Positions 55,165 through 63,591 of a stretch of DNA of 64,000 nucleotides are shown piece by piece. The notes beneath the pieces are model-generated. The model was given only the letters and a program-made list of their open reading frames with translations, ran no database searches and was not told where the DNA came from. The translations under genes and the position numbers were made by a program. Every line of letters starts with the position of its first letter. Position 1 is the first letter of the stretch. The DNA is from Burkholderia sp. H160 (GTDB lineage Bacteria; Pseudomonadota; Gammaproteobacteria; Burkholderiales; Burkholderiaceae). Location of the stretch: positions 1 through 64,000 of the forward strand of contig ABYL01000021.1 of the NCBI GenBank assembly GCA_000173575.1, written 5' to 3'.

Positions 55165-55812
55165 ATGCCTGTTGCTTTGGAAAACCTGGTGGACCCTGCC
55201 AGTACCGCGGTGCTCTGCATGGAAGCACAGCGCGGCGTGGTCGGCGATCTTAGTCCAATTGCGGAACTCGCAGACGTTGTTCAGTCGAGCGGCATGGCGT
55301 CGAGCCTTGCCGCTCTGCTGCAAGCAGCCCGATCGGCGGGTGCGCAGGTAGTCTATTGCAACGCGATGCACCGCAGGGACCGCAAGGGATCAGTCGCGAA
55401 TGCCCCAATCCTTGCGCGCCTCGCCAAGAGCGGCGACAACATGATCGAGGGGACTGCCGCGACGGAGAATCTACCAGAAGTCGCACCGCGACCGGAAGAT
55501 TTCGTATCGGCCCGTTATCACGGAATGTCCCCTTTCACGGGCACTTCGCTTGACGCGGCACTGCGGAATATGGGTATCAGGACCGTTATCGCAACAGGCG
55601 TGTCGCTGAACGTCGGCATCATCGCGCTTTGCGCTGAAGCGGTCGGACTCGGTTACCGCGTCGTGGTGCCCCGCGACTGCGTTGCGGGAACGCCCATCGA
55701 ATACGGTGAGTCCGTGCTGCGCTTTACCTTGCCCGCCATTGCCGCCGTCACATCGAGTAAGGACATCAAGGCCGCATGGCAAGCCATCGAAGCGGGGGCG
55801 AAACCCGAGTGA
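55165..55812 (+). CDS. Isochorismatase-like (cysteine hydrolase fold) protein without catalytic Cys
   Basis: A 215-residue member of the isochorismatase-like hydrolase fold: STAVLCMEAQRGVVGD at the N-terminus, SARYHGMSPFTGTSLDAALR, IRTVIATGVSLNVGIIALCA, and YRVVVPRDCVAGTP. The usual triad is Asp (first strand), Lys and Cys. Here the first position is Glu20 (CMEAQ), the Lys position is occupied by S-A-R, and the Cys position in GVSLNVG is Gly151. A normal thioimidate/amidase mechanism is therefore not possible. It may belong to an inactive or differently acting subgroup. It is third in the OCH-like operon, 30 bp after the SDR. Confidence 0.88.
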   Translation: MPVALENLVDPASTAVLCMEAQRGVVGDLSPIAELADVVQSSGMASSLAALLQAARSAGAQVVYCNAMHRRDRKGSVANAPILARLAKSGDNMIEGTAATENLPEVAPRPEDFVSARYHGMSPFTGTSLDAALRNMGIRTVIATGVSLNVGIIALCAEAVGLGYRVVVPRDCVAGTPIEYGESVLRFTLPAIAAVTSSKDIKAAWQAIEAGAKPE

Positions 55813-57470
55813 CCAATTCCTCCACTACGAGCTACGATTACGTCGTCGTTGGCGCCGGTTCGGCTGGCTGTGTGTTAGCCAACCGTCTCTCTCAAGATCC
55901 GCGAAACAGCGTCCTGCTGCTCGAAGCCGGCCCCGAGGACAACAATCCTCTCGTGAGCATGCCAAAGGGTTACGGCAAGCTATCGTCAAACCCCAAGTAC
56001 ATCTGGCACTACCAGACAGAGGCCGACGAGGCGACATTACACGGCGGCGAACCCTGGATTCGGGGCAAAGTGCTCGGTGGCACTAGTTCGATCAATGGCA
56101 TGCTGTACGTTCGTTGCCAGCCACAAGATTACGATGGTTGGCAGGCACTGGGCAATCGCGGCTGGGGCTGGTCGACGATGGCCAACGTTTTCAAGTCGAT
56201 CGAACATCATGTGCTGGGTGCCGATGGGGTGCGTGGTGCAATTGGCCCACTGCGCGTATCGGTGACGCCACGCGGCGACCTGACCGACGCCTTTATCGAC
56301 TCAGCTGTTGCCATGGGACTTGAGCGACGGGATGATCTCAATCGTCCTGATCAGGAAGGCGTAGGTTATGTGAGCGCGACGATCTGGCAAGGCAAGCGCC
56401 AAAGTGCCGCAGTCGCGTTCCTGAGACCGGTGCGACACCGCCGAAACCTGCACGTCGTCACGGGTGTCCATGTCCATAAGGTCTGCTTCGAGGGTACTCG
56501 CGCAACACATGTGGAAGGAGTGCTGGACGGTCGGAACATCACGTATCGCGCGAACCGGGAAATCATCATCAGCGCGGGGGCGCTCGAATCGCCCGGCCTG
56601 CTCCAGCGCTCGGGGATCGGGGCAGAGGACGAGTTGCAGAAACTCGGTATCGCAGTCATCGCAGCGAGCCAGGGTGTGGGGAAGAACCTGCGCGAGCATC
56701 GGCTCGTGTTGATGCAATATCGCTTGACACAACCGTTGAGCGTGAACAAGGAGTACTCCGGTTGGCGCCTCGTTAAGAATACTTTGGCCTATCAATTCGG
56801 AAAATCGGGTCCACTCGCCACGGCTTCGTTCGATTGCGCGGCTTTTGTGAAAACCGACCCTTCCCTGGATCGACCCGATGCTCAGATTGTGATGGCACCT
56901 TTTTCGCTCGACTTCAGCGCGAGAACGATGGCCTTCGAACCGTTTCACGGCATGATCTGCTTCGGATACCCGTTGCGCCCCGAAAGCCAGGGTACTGTCT
57001 CATTACGTTCCGCGGACCCCTCCGATTCGCCGGTGATCCGACCGAACTATCTCGCGGCGGAATACGATCGCGAAGTCACGCTGAGGATGTTCCGCTTCCA
57101 GCGCAGACTGCTGGCACAGCAACCGATCGCAGACTATATCCGCGAAGAAACCCGCCCGGGTCCTTCGATACAAAGCGACGAAGAAATCATCGATCTCTTC
57201 AAGCGTTCAGGCACCACCGGTTATCACGCGGTTGGCACCTGCAAGATGGGCCCGAACAGCGACCCGATGGCTGTTGTCGATGACCGTCTTCGTGTACGGG
57301 GCGTTCACGGCCTGCGCGTCGTCGACTGCTCGGTGATGCCAACAATGGTGTCGGGAAATACCAATGCACCCGTAATGGCGCTCGCGTGGCGTGCGTCTGA
57401 CCTCATTCTCGAAGACCAACATTTCGCGGTACAGAGCCAACCACGATGGAGCAACTGTAATGCCAATTAA
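55809..57470 (+). CDS. GMC-family FAD oxidoreductase (choline dehydrogenase-like)
   Basis: A 553-residue GMC flavoprotein. The start is the GTG at 55809, overlapping the previous stop by 4 bp. FAD Rossmann motif: YVVVGAGSAGCVLANRLSQD (about 12-31), followed by LLLEAGPED. GMC signature 1: GKVLGGTSSINGMLYVRCQP; signature 2: GALESPGLLQRSGIG (about 257-271). The active-site region is TTGYHAVGTCKMG, with His, and the C-terminal NTNAPVMALAWRASD. It oxidises an alcohol with FAD and passes electrons on; substrates in the family range from choline to terpene alcohols and aldehydes. In this operon it likely oxidises a primary or allylic alcohol of the pathway. Confidence 0.93.
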   Translation: MTNSSTTSYDYVVVGAGSAGCVLANRLSQDPRNSVLLLEAGPEDNNPLVSMPKGYGKLSSNPKYIWHYQTEADEATLHGGEPWIRGKVLGGTSSINGMLYVRCQPQDYDGWQALGNRGWGWSTMANVFKSIEHHVLGADGVRGAIGPLRVSVTPRGDLTDAFIDSAVAMGLERRDDLNRPDQEGVGYVSATIWQGKRQSAAVAFLRPVRHRRNLHVVTGVHVHKVCFEGTRATHVEGVLDGRNITYRANREIIISAGALESPGLLQRSGIGAEDELQKLGIAVIAASQGVGKNLREHRLVLMQYRLTQPLSVNKEYSGWRLVKNTLAYQFGKSGPLATASFDCAAFVKTDPSLDRPDAQIVMAPFSLDFSARTMAFEPFHGMICFGYPLRPESQGTVSLRSADPSDSPVIRPNYLAAEYDREVTLRMFRFQRRLLAQQPIADYIREETRPGPSIQSDEEIIDLFKRSGTTGYHAVGTCKMGPNSDPMAVVDDRLRVRGVHGLRVVDCSVMPTMVSGNTNAPVMALAWRASDLILEDQHFAVQSQPRWSNCNAN

Positions 57471-57954
57471 TTTCGAAGACGTTGAAGCGATCAAGATCCT
57501 GCGGAGCCGCTATTTCCGGGCGATGGACATGGGGGACTACGATACCTACCGTTCGTTGCTTACCGAAGATTTGATCACCGACCTCAAAGGCGCGAACTAT
57601 CACTTCCAGTACAACAACCGCGAAGACTTCATCGAAGCCGTATCGAGCGCGCTCAATGCCGACATGGCGTGTAGGCACCTTGGTCATCACCCGGAGATTA
57701 CCATCACAAGTCCGAACACAGCGGAAGGGGTCTGGTATCTGCAGGACTGGGCTGCCAACGTGCGCACGCGCGAGGTAATGGAGGGTACCGCGATCATCCG
57801 TGATCGCTACAGGAAGGTCGACGGTCAGTGGAAGATTTACCACTACGAATACCGCCGCGTGGTCGAGATGGTCTCTACTCTCCCCGAGAGCGTGCAGATT
57901 ACCGCACACTATCTCGGCGAACATGGACGCAAACCAGCTGAACGGCAGAGTTGA
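57460..57954 (+). CDS. NTF2-like/SnoaL-family protein
   Basis: A 164-residue NTF2-like protein: VEAIKILRSRYFRAMDMGDY, then RSLLTEDLITDLKGA, ADMACRHLGHHPEITITSPN, WYLQDWAANVRTREVMEGTA and WKIYHYEYRRVVEMVSTLPE. It starts at 57460, 11 bp inside the GMC gene end. The His-Gly-His-His run at about 71-76 is typical of SnoaL_4 proteins. It is the last gene of the OCH-like operon. Its role could be a hydratase, isomerase or cyclase on a pathway intermediate, but no catalytic set can be fixed. Confidence 0.86.
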   Translation: MPINFEDVEAIKILRSRYFRAMDMGDYDTYRSLLTEDLITDLKGANYHFQYNNREDFIEAVSSALNADMACRHLGHHPEITITSPNTAEGVWYLQDWAANVRTREVMEGTAIIRDRYRKVDGQWKIYHYEYRRVVEMVSTLPESVQITAHYLGEHGRKPAERQS

Positions 57955-58515
57955 CAGACGCAAGGAACTTGGCCAGGAAGCTCGTATCGGTCATCAATTT
58001 CCGGCTGGCTCCGTTCTTCCTGGAGACACGGTCGGAGAGGGCCTGTCGAAAAAGCGGCATCGTCGCTCATGCGAATGCCGACCCATGTACCTGTTTCCTG
58101 GACCGCTGCGCTGGGTAGCGCTTCCCTGTCAAGATAGATCCATTCGCGAGCGATACAGCCAGCGAGCGGCGAAATCACACGAACGGCCAGCGCCGCCGCG
58201 GTGTTCACCGTGATGCGATCACATGTCATTTGAGCTGCGACGCCCTTGAAAACTCCGTTCGACGACGCACGACGCCGTTCTGGCGAATCAGCAAACCACC
58301 GGTGGTAGCGTATCTGTCCCATCACCATGTGCCAGCCACACCCAAAGTACAGTACCCAGTACGGCGTCCCTCTAAGAAGTTTGGTGAACGCGAAAAATAT
58401 CCATTTTGTTTTCCCATCCAATCATCGCGCGTCGTCTTCATAAGAGGTCAGATGGATGGAGGCGAACGCTAGGCGCTCGCCGCGGCATAACGATTTTCCC
58501 CAAAGAGTAAAACGA
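57955..58515. other. Mostly non-coding, with a possible SDR relic
   Basis: At about 58,080-58,200 the minus strand reads ISPLAGCIAREWIYLDRE, resembling an SDR C-terminal strand (normally AGYITGEWIYLDGG). The resemblance is weak and no other part of the gene is found. The rest shows nothing. Confidence 0.35.
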
Positions 58516-58810
58516 ATGAATGATCCCCTCATGGCGAGCTGGCCAGACATGCCATTGGCCGTAGTCTTAGGCGCCGGCGGGATGGGCACGGCAATCGCAC
58601 GGCGGCTAGCGCAGAATCATCGTCTGATCTTGGCGGATCTGAATCCCCAACGTCTGGATGCGGTTGTCGATTCGCTTAAGACCGAAGGCGCCCATGTACA
58701 GCCGGTGGTGTGCGATGTAACGCAGTCTGCATCGGTTCAGGCCCTCGCCGCCGAAGTCAGTAGATTGGGACCGTTGCGCACGCTCGTGCACGTGGCAGGG
58801 TTATCGCCGA
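58516..58810 (+). pseudogene. SDR N-terminal fragment (GAGGMG type), cut by deletion
   Basis: Starts MNDPLMASWPDMPLAVVLGA, then GAGGMGTAIARRLAQNHRLI, VVDSLKTEGAHVQPVVCDVT and [10 protein letters not shown]. It is the N-terminal 95 residues of a paralogue of the SDR at 46.2-47.0 kb (GVGGMG, VHTAGLSPT). At about 58,805 the SDR sequence stops and a cytochrome P450 C-terminus begins in another frame, so a deletion fused the two genes. Active-site Tyr-Lys is lost. Confidence 0.8.
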
Positions 58811-59087
58811 GCAGGTGTACACGATGCTTTCGGTAGCGAATCGCGATCCCGCGGAGTTTCCGGACCCGAACCGCTTCGACATTGACCGGCCCAACCTGCG
58901 GCACATTGCCTTCGGCAACGGCGTCCACGTGTGCGTCGGCAACGCTATTTCGCGCGCCGTAGTTCCGGCACTCATTCAGGCGGTTGTACAGCGCGTTCCC
59001 GATCTTCGACTCGATCCGTCGGCATCGGTCGAACGGGAGACCACCGCGCGCTCGCGGCATATGAAAACGGTGCCATTGCTCACCTAG
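58806..59087 (+). pseudogene. Cytochrome P450 C-terminal fragment
   Basis: About 93 residues: [20 protein letters not shown], then [20 protein letters not shown] and [20 protein letters not shown], the haem loop (FGNGVHVC with the thiolate Cys) and L helix. The N-terminal 300 residues, including the I helix and the ExxR motif, are missing. It is joined to the SDR fragment by the deletion at about 58,805. It is distinct from the intact P450 at 34.8 kb, so the island once held further P450 genes. Confidence 0.85.
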
Positions 59088-59449
59088 CAATGCGGCAGCA
59101 GACCACCGTGGATTGCACGCACATCGCCGCGACAAACGCTGCGGTCTGCGAATTTCAAACTCGGCCGCCAGAGGCGACCTACCTCGGTGTAGACGTCGAA
59201 CTGAGCGCGACTAGTCCGGCTGGATTCGGTCTATCGACACGGTGAGACAGGAAAGCAGGTTGCGATGTGAGCGCAGCGCCCCACGCAACCGCCTGACCCA
59301 CAGGAACGTAAAGACGCCAACGATGTCACCACTCGCGCCGCGCCTGATCAATCCGGCCCAGTCAGTTGCCATGCAATGAGTGTCTCGCGCGCAATATTTC
59401 GCACATTCAAACGAACGGCCGCAAGAATTTTCGTCTATCCAGAAAACCC
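59088..59449. other. Intergenic, no gene seen
   Basis: No supported gene lies between the P450 fragment and the end of the CMD gene, which reads toward it. Confidence 0.4.
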
Positions 59450-59836
59450 TTAGTCTAACTGGCCTTTCTCGCGGAGGGTCGCGCCCATAATACCCATTGC
59501 CGAGGCCGCTGCCGGGAAGCCAGCATAGACGCTCGACTGGTAAAGCACTTCCTCGAGCTCCTGCACAGTGCAGCCGTTGCGCAGGGCGATCTGCGTATGG
59601 ATCTTGAGTTCCTCGGCGGAACGTGACGCAATCAGAATTCCCAACGTTACGAGGCTGCGTTCGCGGCGCGAGAGGCCCGGCCGGGTCCAAATCTTCCCGA
59701 AGGCCACGTCGAGTGACAACTCTCCGAGCTTGGCGCCGAAGGCGTTCGAGCCAACGCTCGATCGCAGTCTCGCTGCGGTCTCCTCGTCCAGCATTTCCGC
59801 GACCACTTTCAGCCCTGGTTCGGTTGTCTCTTCCAT
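59450..59836 (-). CDS. Carboxymuconolactone decarboxylase family protein
   Basis: A 128-residue CMD/AhpD-fold protein: VAEMLDEETAARLRSSVGSN at the start, VAFGKIWTRPGLSRRERSLV, HTQIALRNGCTVQELEEVLY, AAASAMGIMGATLREKGQLD. The start at 59836 has GAGGGA 9 bp upstream. Catalytic residues of gamma-carboxymuconolactone decarboxylase (Glu and His in the long helix, here in EELKIHTQ) are kept, and no CxxC peroxidase motif is present. It lies 43 bp after the ferredoxin gene on the same strand. Similar proteins sit next to P450/ferredoxin genes in terpene clusters, often unassigned. Confidence 0.88.
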   Translation of the reverse strand: MEETTEPGLKVVAEMLDEETAARLRSSVGSNAFGAKLGELSLDVAFGKIWTRPGLSRRERSLVTLGILIASRSAEELKIHTQIALRNGCTVQELEEVLYQSSVYAGFPAAASAMGIMGATLREKGQLD

Positions 59837-59879
59837 TACCGATCCCTCATGTTGTAGGTTGGATGGTCCCGCAGCGCAA

Positions 59880-60200
59880 TCACGTCTGCGATTCTGGCAA
59901 ACGTACCACCAGTCCATCGAGCTCCGGTTCAACCCGAATCTGGCAGGTCAACCGGCTGGTGGGCAAGGTGTGGAGAATGCCATCAAGCATCATAGCCTCG
60001 TCTTCCCCCGGCGGCTCAAGCTTGTCTGCCCATGCATCACTGACGTAGCAGTGACACGTACCACACGTAACACTGCCGCCACAGTCGGCGAGAATGCCCG
60101 GAATCTGGTGGTTAATCGCGACTTGCATGAGCAGTTGGCCGGACTCGGTCTCGATTACGTGCTCAGTTCCATTGTGTTCGATGAAGGTAACCGTGGGCAT
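59880..60200 (-). CDS. 2Fe-2S ferredoxin (adrenodoxin/putidaredoxin type)
   Basis: A 106-residue ferredoxin starting MPTVTFIEHNGTEHVIETES. Cluster loop: LADCGGSVTCGTCHCYVSDA (C-x5-C-x2-C) with the fourth Cys in SRLTCQI about 38 residues later, as in putidaredoxin-type proteins. It would deliver electrons to a class I P450 such as the intact one at 34.8 kb. No ferredoxin reductase gene is seen in the window. A CMD-like gene follows 43 bp downstream. A broken second copy lies at 40.1 kb. Confidence 0.94.
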   Translation of the reverse strand: MPTVTFIEHNGTEHVIETESGQLLMQVAINHQIPGILADCGGSVTCGTCHCYVSDAWADKLEPPGEDEAMMLDGILHTLPTSRLTCQIRVEPELDGLVVRLPESQT

Positions 60201-60599
60201 GTATTGTTGTCTCCAATTAAAAGCAGATCGATGAAGCCGGCTCAATCGTGGGCGTGGTGGCGATGGAGTTCTGGCGAATCACGGCTCAGCGGAGCCTGAC
60301 TGCTCAACCGCCTCTCACCGGGAATACGGCGGTCAAGACCCCGCCGTCTCGGGCGCACGTCATTATTGATGGGTCTCTCCCCATTCGATTTAACTGTCGC
60401 CAGATCAATCGCCGATAATTCAGATCGTGGTGATTCCCGGAGCCGCGTCAAAAACTGACCGATAGTCATATTATCGCACGATGCCCTCCGCCAGACATCC
60501 CCTTGCAGGGTGATTTTGCATCGCGTCACATCGACAGTTTACAAAAAAACAAAACCGCCATTTTTCCTGGCGCGAGTGAAGAGCGCTGTTCCCCGCGGC
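60201..60599. other. Promoter region of the ferredoxin gene, no other gene
   Basis: No gene. TGACCGATAGTCA (60457-60469) has the 13-bp palindrome layout but mismatches at two arm positions, so I do not count it as a site. Confidence 0.35.
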
Positions 60600-60870
60600 G
60601 AAGTCCATGAAGAGTAGCGCGATAACCCGCACCGGCACGGCATCCGGCAACGCTACGGCCTGCCGGCTCAACGCAGCGCGGTGTTTCCCTCCATCAATGC
60701 AAATCCACTCACCCGTGATGTAACCAGCGAACTGCGAAGCCAAGAAAACAACCATCCAGGCGATCTCTTCTGGTTTGTCAATTCGCCCGGCCGGAATGCC
60801 CCCGCTTACCTTGACGGATTCTTCGACCGCAGCGAAGTCGAGTCCTTCGGCAGCGAGATAGGCTCCTGAG
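60600..60870 (-). pseudogene. SDR C-terminal relic
   Basis: The minus strand reads YLAAEGLDFAAVEESVKVSG, then IPAGRIDKPEEIAWMVVFLA and SQFAGYITGEWICIDGGKHR, the last third of a short-chain dehydrogenase (RxxxPEEIA...FLAS...YITG...DGG). No N-terminal half or start is found. Confidence 0.65.
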
Positions 60871-60905
60871 CCTTCCGTCGCAATCCACCCGAGAGGGGAA
60901 ACAAG

Positions 60906-61445
60906 ATGATTTACGGAGGAGACTTACGTCCAAACTCGCAACTCTTCGTCGCAGAGGAAGGACTTCACGGAATCGATCGGTTACTGGCAATTGAACTGAT
61001 CAAGCGCACCCAGGCACTCTATTGCTTCAATATGGACACCAAGGACTGGGACAATTTTGAGGTGCTTTTCGTACCCGAAGCCGTGCTCGAAATTCCCTTC
61101 CACGGCACCAGCGATGACTCGAAACGTGTTGAGGGGCGACGGCAGATCCGTCGATTCGTCGAAACAGCAGTAACAGGCGTCGCTACCATTCACCAATGCC
61201 ACACGCCGATCATGGAATTTCCGTCCGATAACAACGGCCGCGTTACATGGGCAATGGAAGACATGTAGCGATTTGCAGAGGGTGGCCCGATTCAGTCGTT
61301 ACACGGCATGGGTCACTACTTCGAGGTCTATCGTCGCGAGGGCGGTGCGTGGTTAATCGAGGATTGCCGACTCGCGCGGCTTCGTCTGGAAGTGCAATGG
61401 AAAAAGATCCCCCGGGCCCGAGTTATAACTGGTCGTAACCTGTGA
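60906..61445 (+). pseudogene. NTF2-like/SnoaL-family protein with in-frame amber codon
   Basis: A gene for a roughly 178-residue NTF2-like protein: IDRLLAIELIKRTQALYCFN, GRRQIRRFVETAVTGVATIH, HTPIMEFPSDNNGRVTWAME then DM-TAG-RFAEGGPIQSLHG, ending normally at 61445 after GGAWLIEDCRLARLRLEVQW. The TAG (61266-61268) stands where the family usually has a Leu or Arg in W..EDMLRW; a single base change (TTG to TAG) would produce it. No frameshift is present, so this is a fresh loss. Without suppression the product stops at residue 120 and lacks the last two strands. Confidence 0.85.
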
Positions 61446-61488
61446 AGGAAACGACCAGCCGATCAACCGCCGCTCGCTTCGTCCTTTG

Positions 61489-62649
61489 CTAAACGAGCCG
61501 CCCCATTGTCGCCATCGAGAACGGCTCAGCGGGCTTTGCACAGCGCATCTTGCGTGGCCAAGCTGGATCGGCGATAAGAGCGCGGCCCACCCCTACGAGA
61601 TCGAACTCGCCCCGGGCGACGCGTTGCACCACATCGATGATATTGTCCGATGCTGCGCTGCCTCCTTGTCCGAACGAGTAGTAAAGCTCGCGCTGTAAAC
61701 CGATGCTTCCGACGGCCATCGAAGGTTTTCCAGTCAGCTTCTGGGCCCACGCAGCGAGACCGAGCTGGGTGTCGAATTCGGGAAAAGCCACATCGTGATA
61801 GCGCCGCGTACTTGCGTCGAATGCGTCGACACCCGCGTCGGCAAACGCGCCGAGTATGCACTCGAGTTCTGCCGGACTGGCTGCGATCTTCGCGTTGAAA
61901 TCTGCCTGCTTCCACTGCGAAAAACGAAACATGATGGGAATCTTGTCGCCAATGGCGCGTCGGATTTCCCTCAATACCTCCACGCCGAAGCGTGTGCGAT
62001 TCCTGAGCTCGCCACCCCACCGGTCGACGCGCTTATTGGTGCCAGTCCAGAGAAATGCATCGATCATGTAGCCATGTGCACCGTGGATCGCGATAGCGTC
62101 GAAACCTAGCGCCTTCGCGTTTGCAGCGCTTCGGCCATAAGCAGCTACTACGTCGGCGATCTCCGATTCCGTCATCGGCTGCGACGGCACACGCGCACGC
62201 TGTACCACGTCGGGCGCTATTGACGTGACACCGCTGTCTGGCCCCCACAGACCCGACGGCCGGCTGGAAGGCACCTGCGGATGAGGACCGGTACCATGCA
62301 GCCGCAGCGGGCCCTGGTGCCAGAGTTGCGGTGCGATGAGCCCGCCAGCGGCATGCACCTCGTCGACAACTCGCTTCCATCCTTTCAAAGCAGCCTCACC
62401 GTGCAGTATGGGCTGATCGTTATCGCCGAGGCCGGAGTCGCCCAGCGACGCAAGATGATCGATGCCCACACCCTCGGTAACAATGAGGCCGACCTCACCT
62501 TCTGCGCGGCGGCGATAGTACGCCGCGACATCCGCGCCGGGGATGCCGTCCGGGCAAAAGCTTCTCGTCATCGGTGCCATGATCACGCGATTGCGCAGGA
62601 CCAGTTTCCTGAGCGTGAACGGCTGGAAGATTGGGGCTAGTGCGGACAT
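61489..62649 (-). CDS. NADH:flavin oxidoreductase (Old Yellow Enzyme family)
   Basis: A 386-residue FMN enzyme of the OYE family. The ATG at 62649 follows AGGAAGG. Typical segments: FQPFTLRKLVLRNRVIMAPM (residues 7-26), AEGEVGLIVTEGVGID, the catalytic region PQLWHQG, AIAIHGAHGYMIDAFLWTGT (about 174-193) with the His-x2-His pair, NKRVDRWGGELRNRTRF, and DLVGVGRALIADPAWPRKM. It resembles the group that reduces C=C bonds of enones or 2,4-dienoyl-CoA. In this island, reduction of an alicyclic enone or CoA ester is likely. It lies 63 bp before the MaoC-like gene end, same strand. Confidence 0.93.
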   Translation of the reverse strand: MSALAPIFQPFTLRKLVLRNRVIMAPMTRSFCPDGIPGADVAAYYRRRAEGEVGLIVTEGVGIDHLASLGDSGLGDNDQPILHGEAALKGWKRVVDEVHAAGGLIAPQLWHQGPLRLHGTGPHPQVPSSRPSGLWGPDSGVTSIAPDVVQRARVPSQPMTESEIADVVAAYGRSAANAKALGFDAIAIHGAHGYMIDAFLWTGTNKRVDRWGGELRNRTRFGVEVLREIRRAIGDKIPIMFRFSQWKQADFNAKIAASPAELECILGAFADAGVDAFDASTRRYHDVAFPEFDTQLGLAAWAQKLTGKPSMAVGSIGLQRELYYSFGQGGSAASDNIIDVVQRVARGEFDLVGVGRALIADPAWPRKMRCAKPAEPFSMATMGRLV

Positions 62650-62712
62650 GAGCCTTCCTGTCGTGTCGGTGAACATCGGGCCGCGGGCAAAGCGCGGCGG
62701 GATCGGGTGTGC

Positions 62713-63570
62713 TCAGACATCGAACTGCAAATAGCAGTGACGCAGCAACGGCGCGTTGCGCTCGACGGCGTCCATCGTAAATGCAGCCTCACCCGGGCCG
62801 GTGTGCCAGAGATCGACGCGCACCGTCTCATCGGTTAGCATCGCGCCTGCGTATCGCACGACAAGCCGACGCAGGCGTCCCGGAGCACTACCACAAGCAA
62901 GGTTGAGCACCGCGCGTCCGGCGAGCCCGAACGCACACATCCCGCGCAGCACGCGCTGGCCGGGCGCTACGCCGCTCAAGGCGGAGCTCACATCGAACTC
63001 CGTGGAAAGCGCAAAAACCGGTTCGTCGCGCGTCGGCGTCGCAAGCACGATCGTACTGTCCGCCGGGCGCCCGGATGGAACCGGCCGCGGGCGAGAGGCA
63101 CCGTCCGCGCTGCCGCCGAATCCGCCGTCGCCGCGCAGCACGGTGATAACGTCGATCGTGCAGAGCGCTTCGCCTCGTTCGTCTCGGAGCACCTGTTGCT
63201 CCTGCACCATCGCGCCCTTGTCGACGCCGCGGTCGTAGATCTCAACCACGCGGCGTGCCACTGTCACCGCCCCGTGCAGCGGTAGCGGACGATGCACTGT
63301 GATGGCCTCTTCCGCATGAACGATCTGCTTCCAACGCAATCCCGCACGGGGGTCACGCTGCCAGAACTCGCCGTCAGCAAGCGCCACCGCGACCATCGGC
63401 AACGCCTGTGTGGCAGATGTCGTTCCAATGTAGCGGGCATCGTCGGCCTGTAATGGTCCTGGCAGCCCAGCGCCGAATCCTTTTGCGTAGCGGATCAGGT
63501 CGTCGTGGTTGTAGTGGCGGGTTTGCGGCGCGAAGGGCCAGTTCTTGATCTTGTGGTAGTCGAGAGACAT
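62713..63570 (-). CDS. MaoC/hydratase-2-like protein with altered active site
   Basis: A 285-residue protein with the double-hotdog layout of 2-enoyl-CoA hydratase 2 (17-beta-HSD4 C-domain type): YHKIKNWPFAPQTRHYNHDD at the start (N-terminal MaoC half), AITVHRPLPLHGAVTVARRV, KGAMVQEQQVLRDERGEALC, and C-terminal LRGMCAFGLAGRAVLNLACG with LRRLVVRYAGAMLTDETVRV. The family's catalytic hydratase motif (G-D-x-N-P-L-H) should stand just before LRGMC, but here STEFDVSSALSGVAPGQRV is found without it. Either this branch uses another mechanism, or the gene has suffered a local in-frame change. It is followed on the same strand by the OYE gene. Confidence 0.8.
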   Translation of the reverse strand: MSLDYHKIKNWPFAPQTRHYNHDDLIRYAKGFGAGLPGPLQADDARYIGTTSATQALPMVAVALADGEFWQRDPRAGLRWKQIVHAEEAITVHRPLPLHGAVTVARRVVEIYDRGVDKGAMVQEQQVLRDERGEALCTIDVITVLRGDGGFGGSADGASRPRPVPSGRPADSTIVLATPTRDEPVFALSTEFDVSSALSGVAPGQRVLRGMCAFGLAGRAVLNLACGSAPGRLRRLVVRYAGAMLTDETVRVDLWHTGPGEAAFTMDAVERNAPLLRHCYLQFDV

Positions 63571-63591
63571 GATCGTCTACGTGGTCCTGAA

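Noticed and set aside
60457-60469. TGACCGATAGTCA as a fourth TetR-type site before the ferredoxin gene
   Set aside because: Two arm mismatches and about 260 bp from the start codon.
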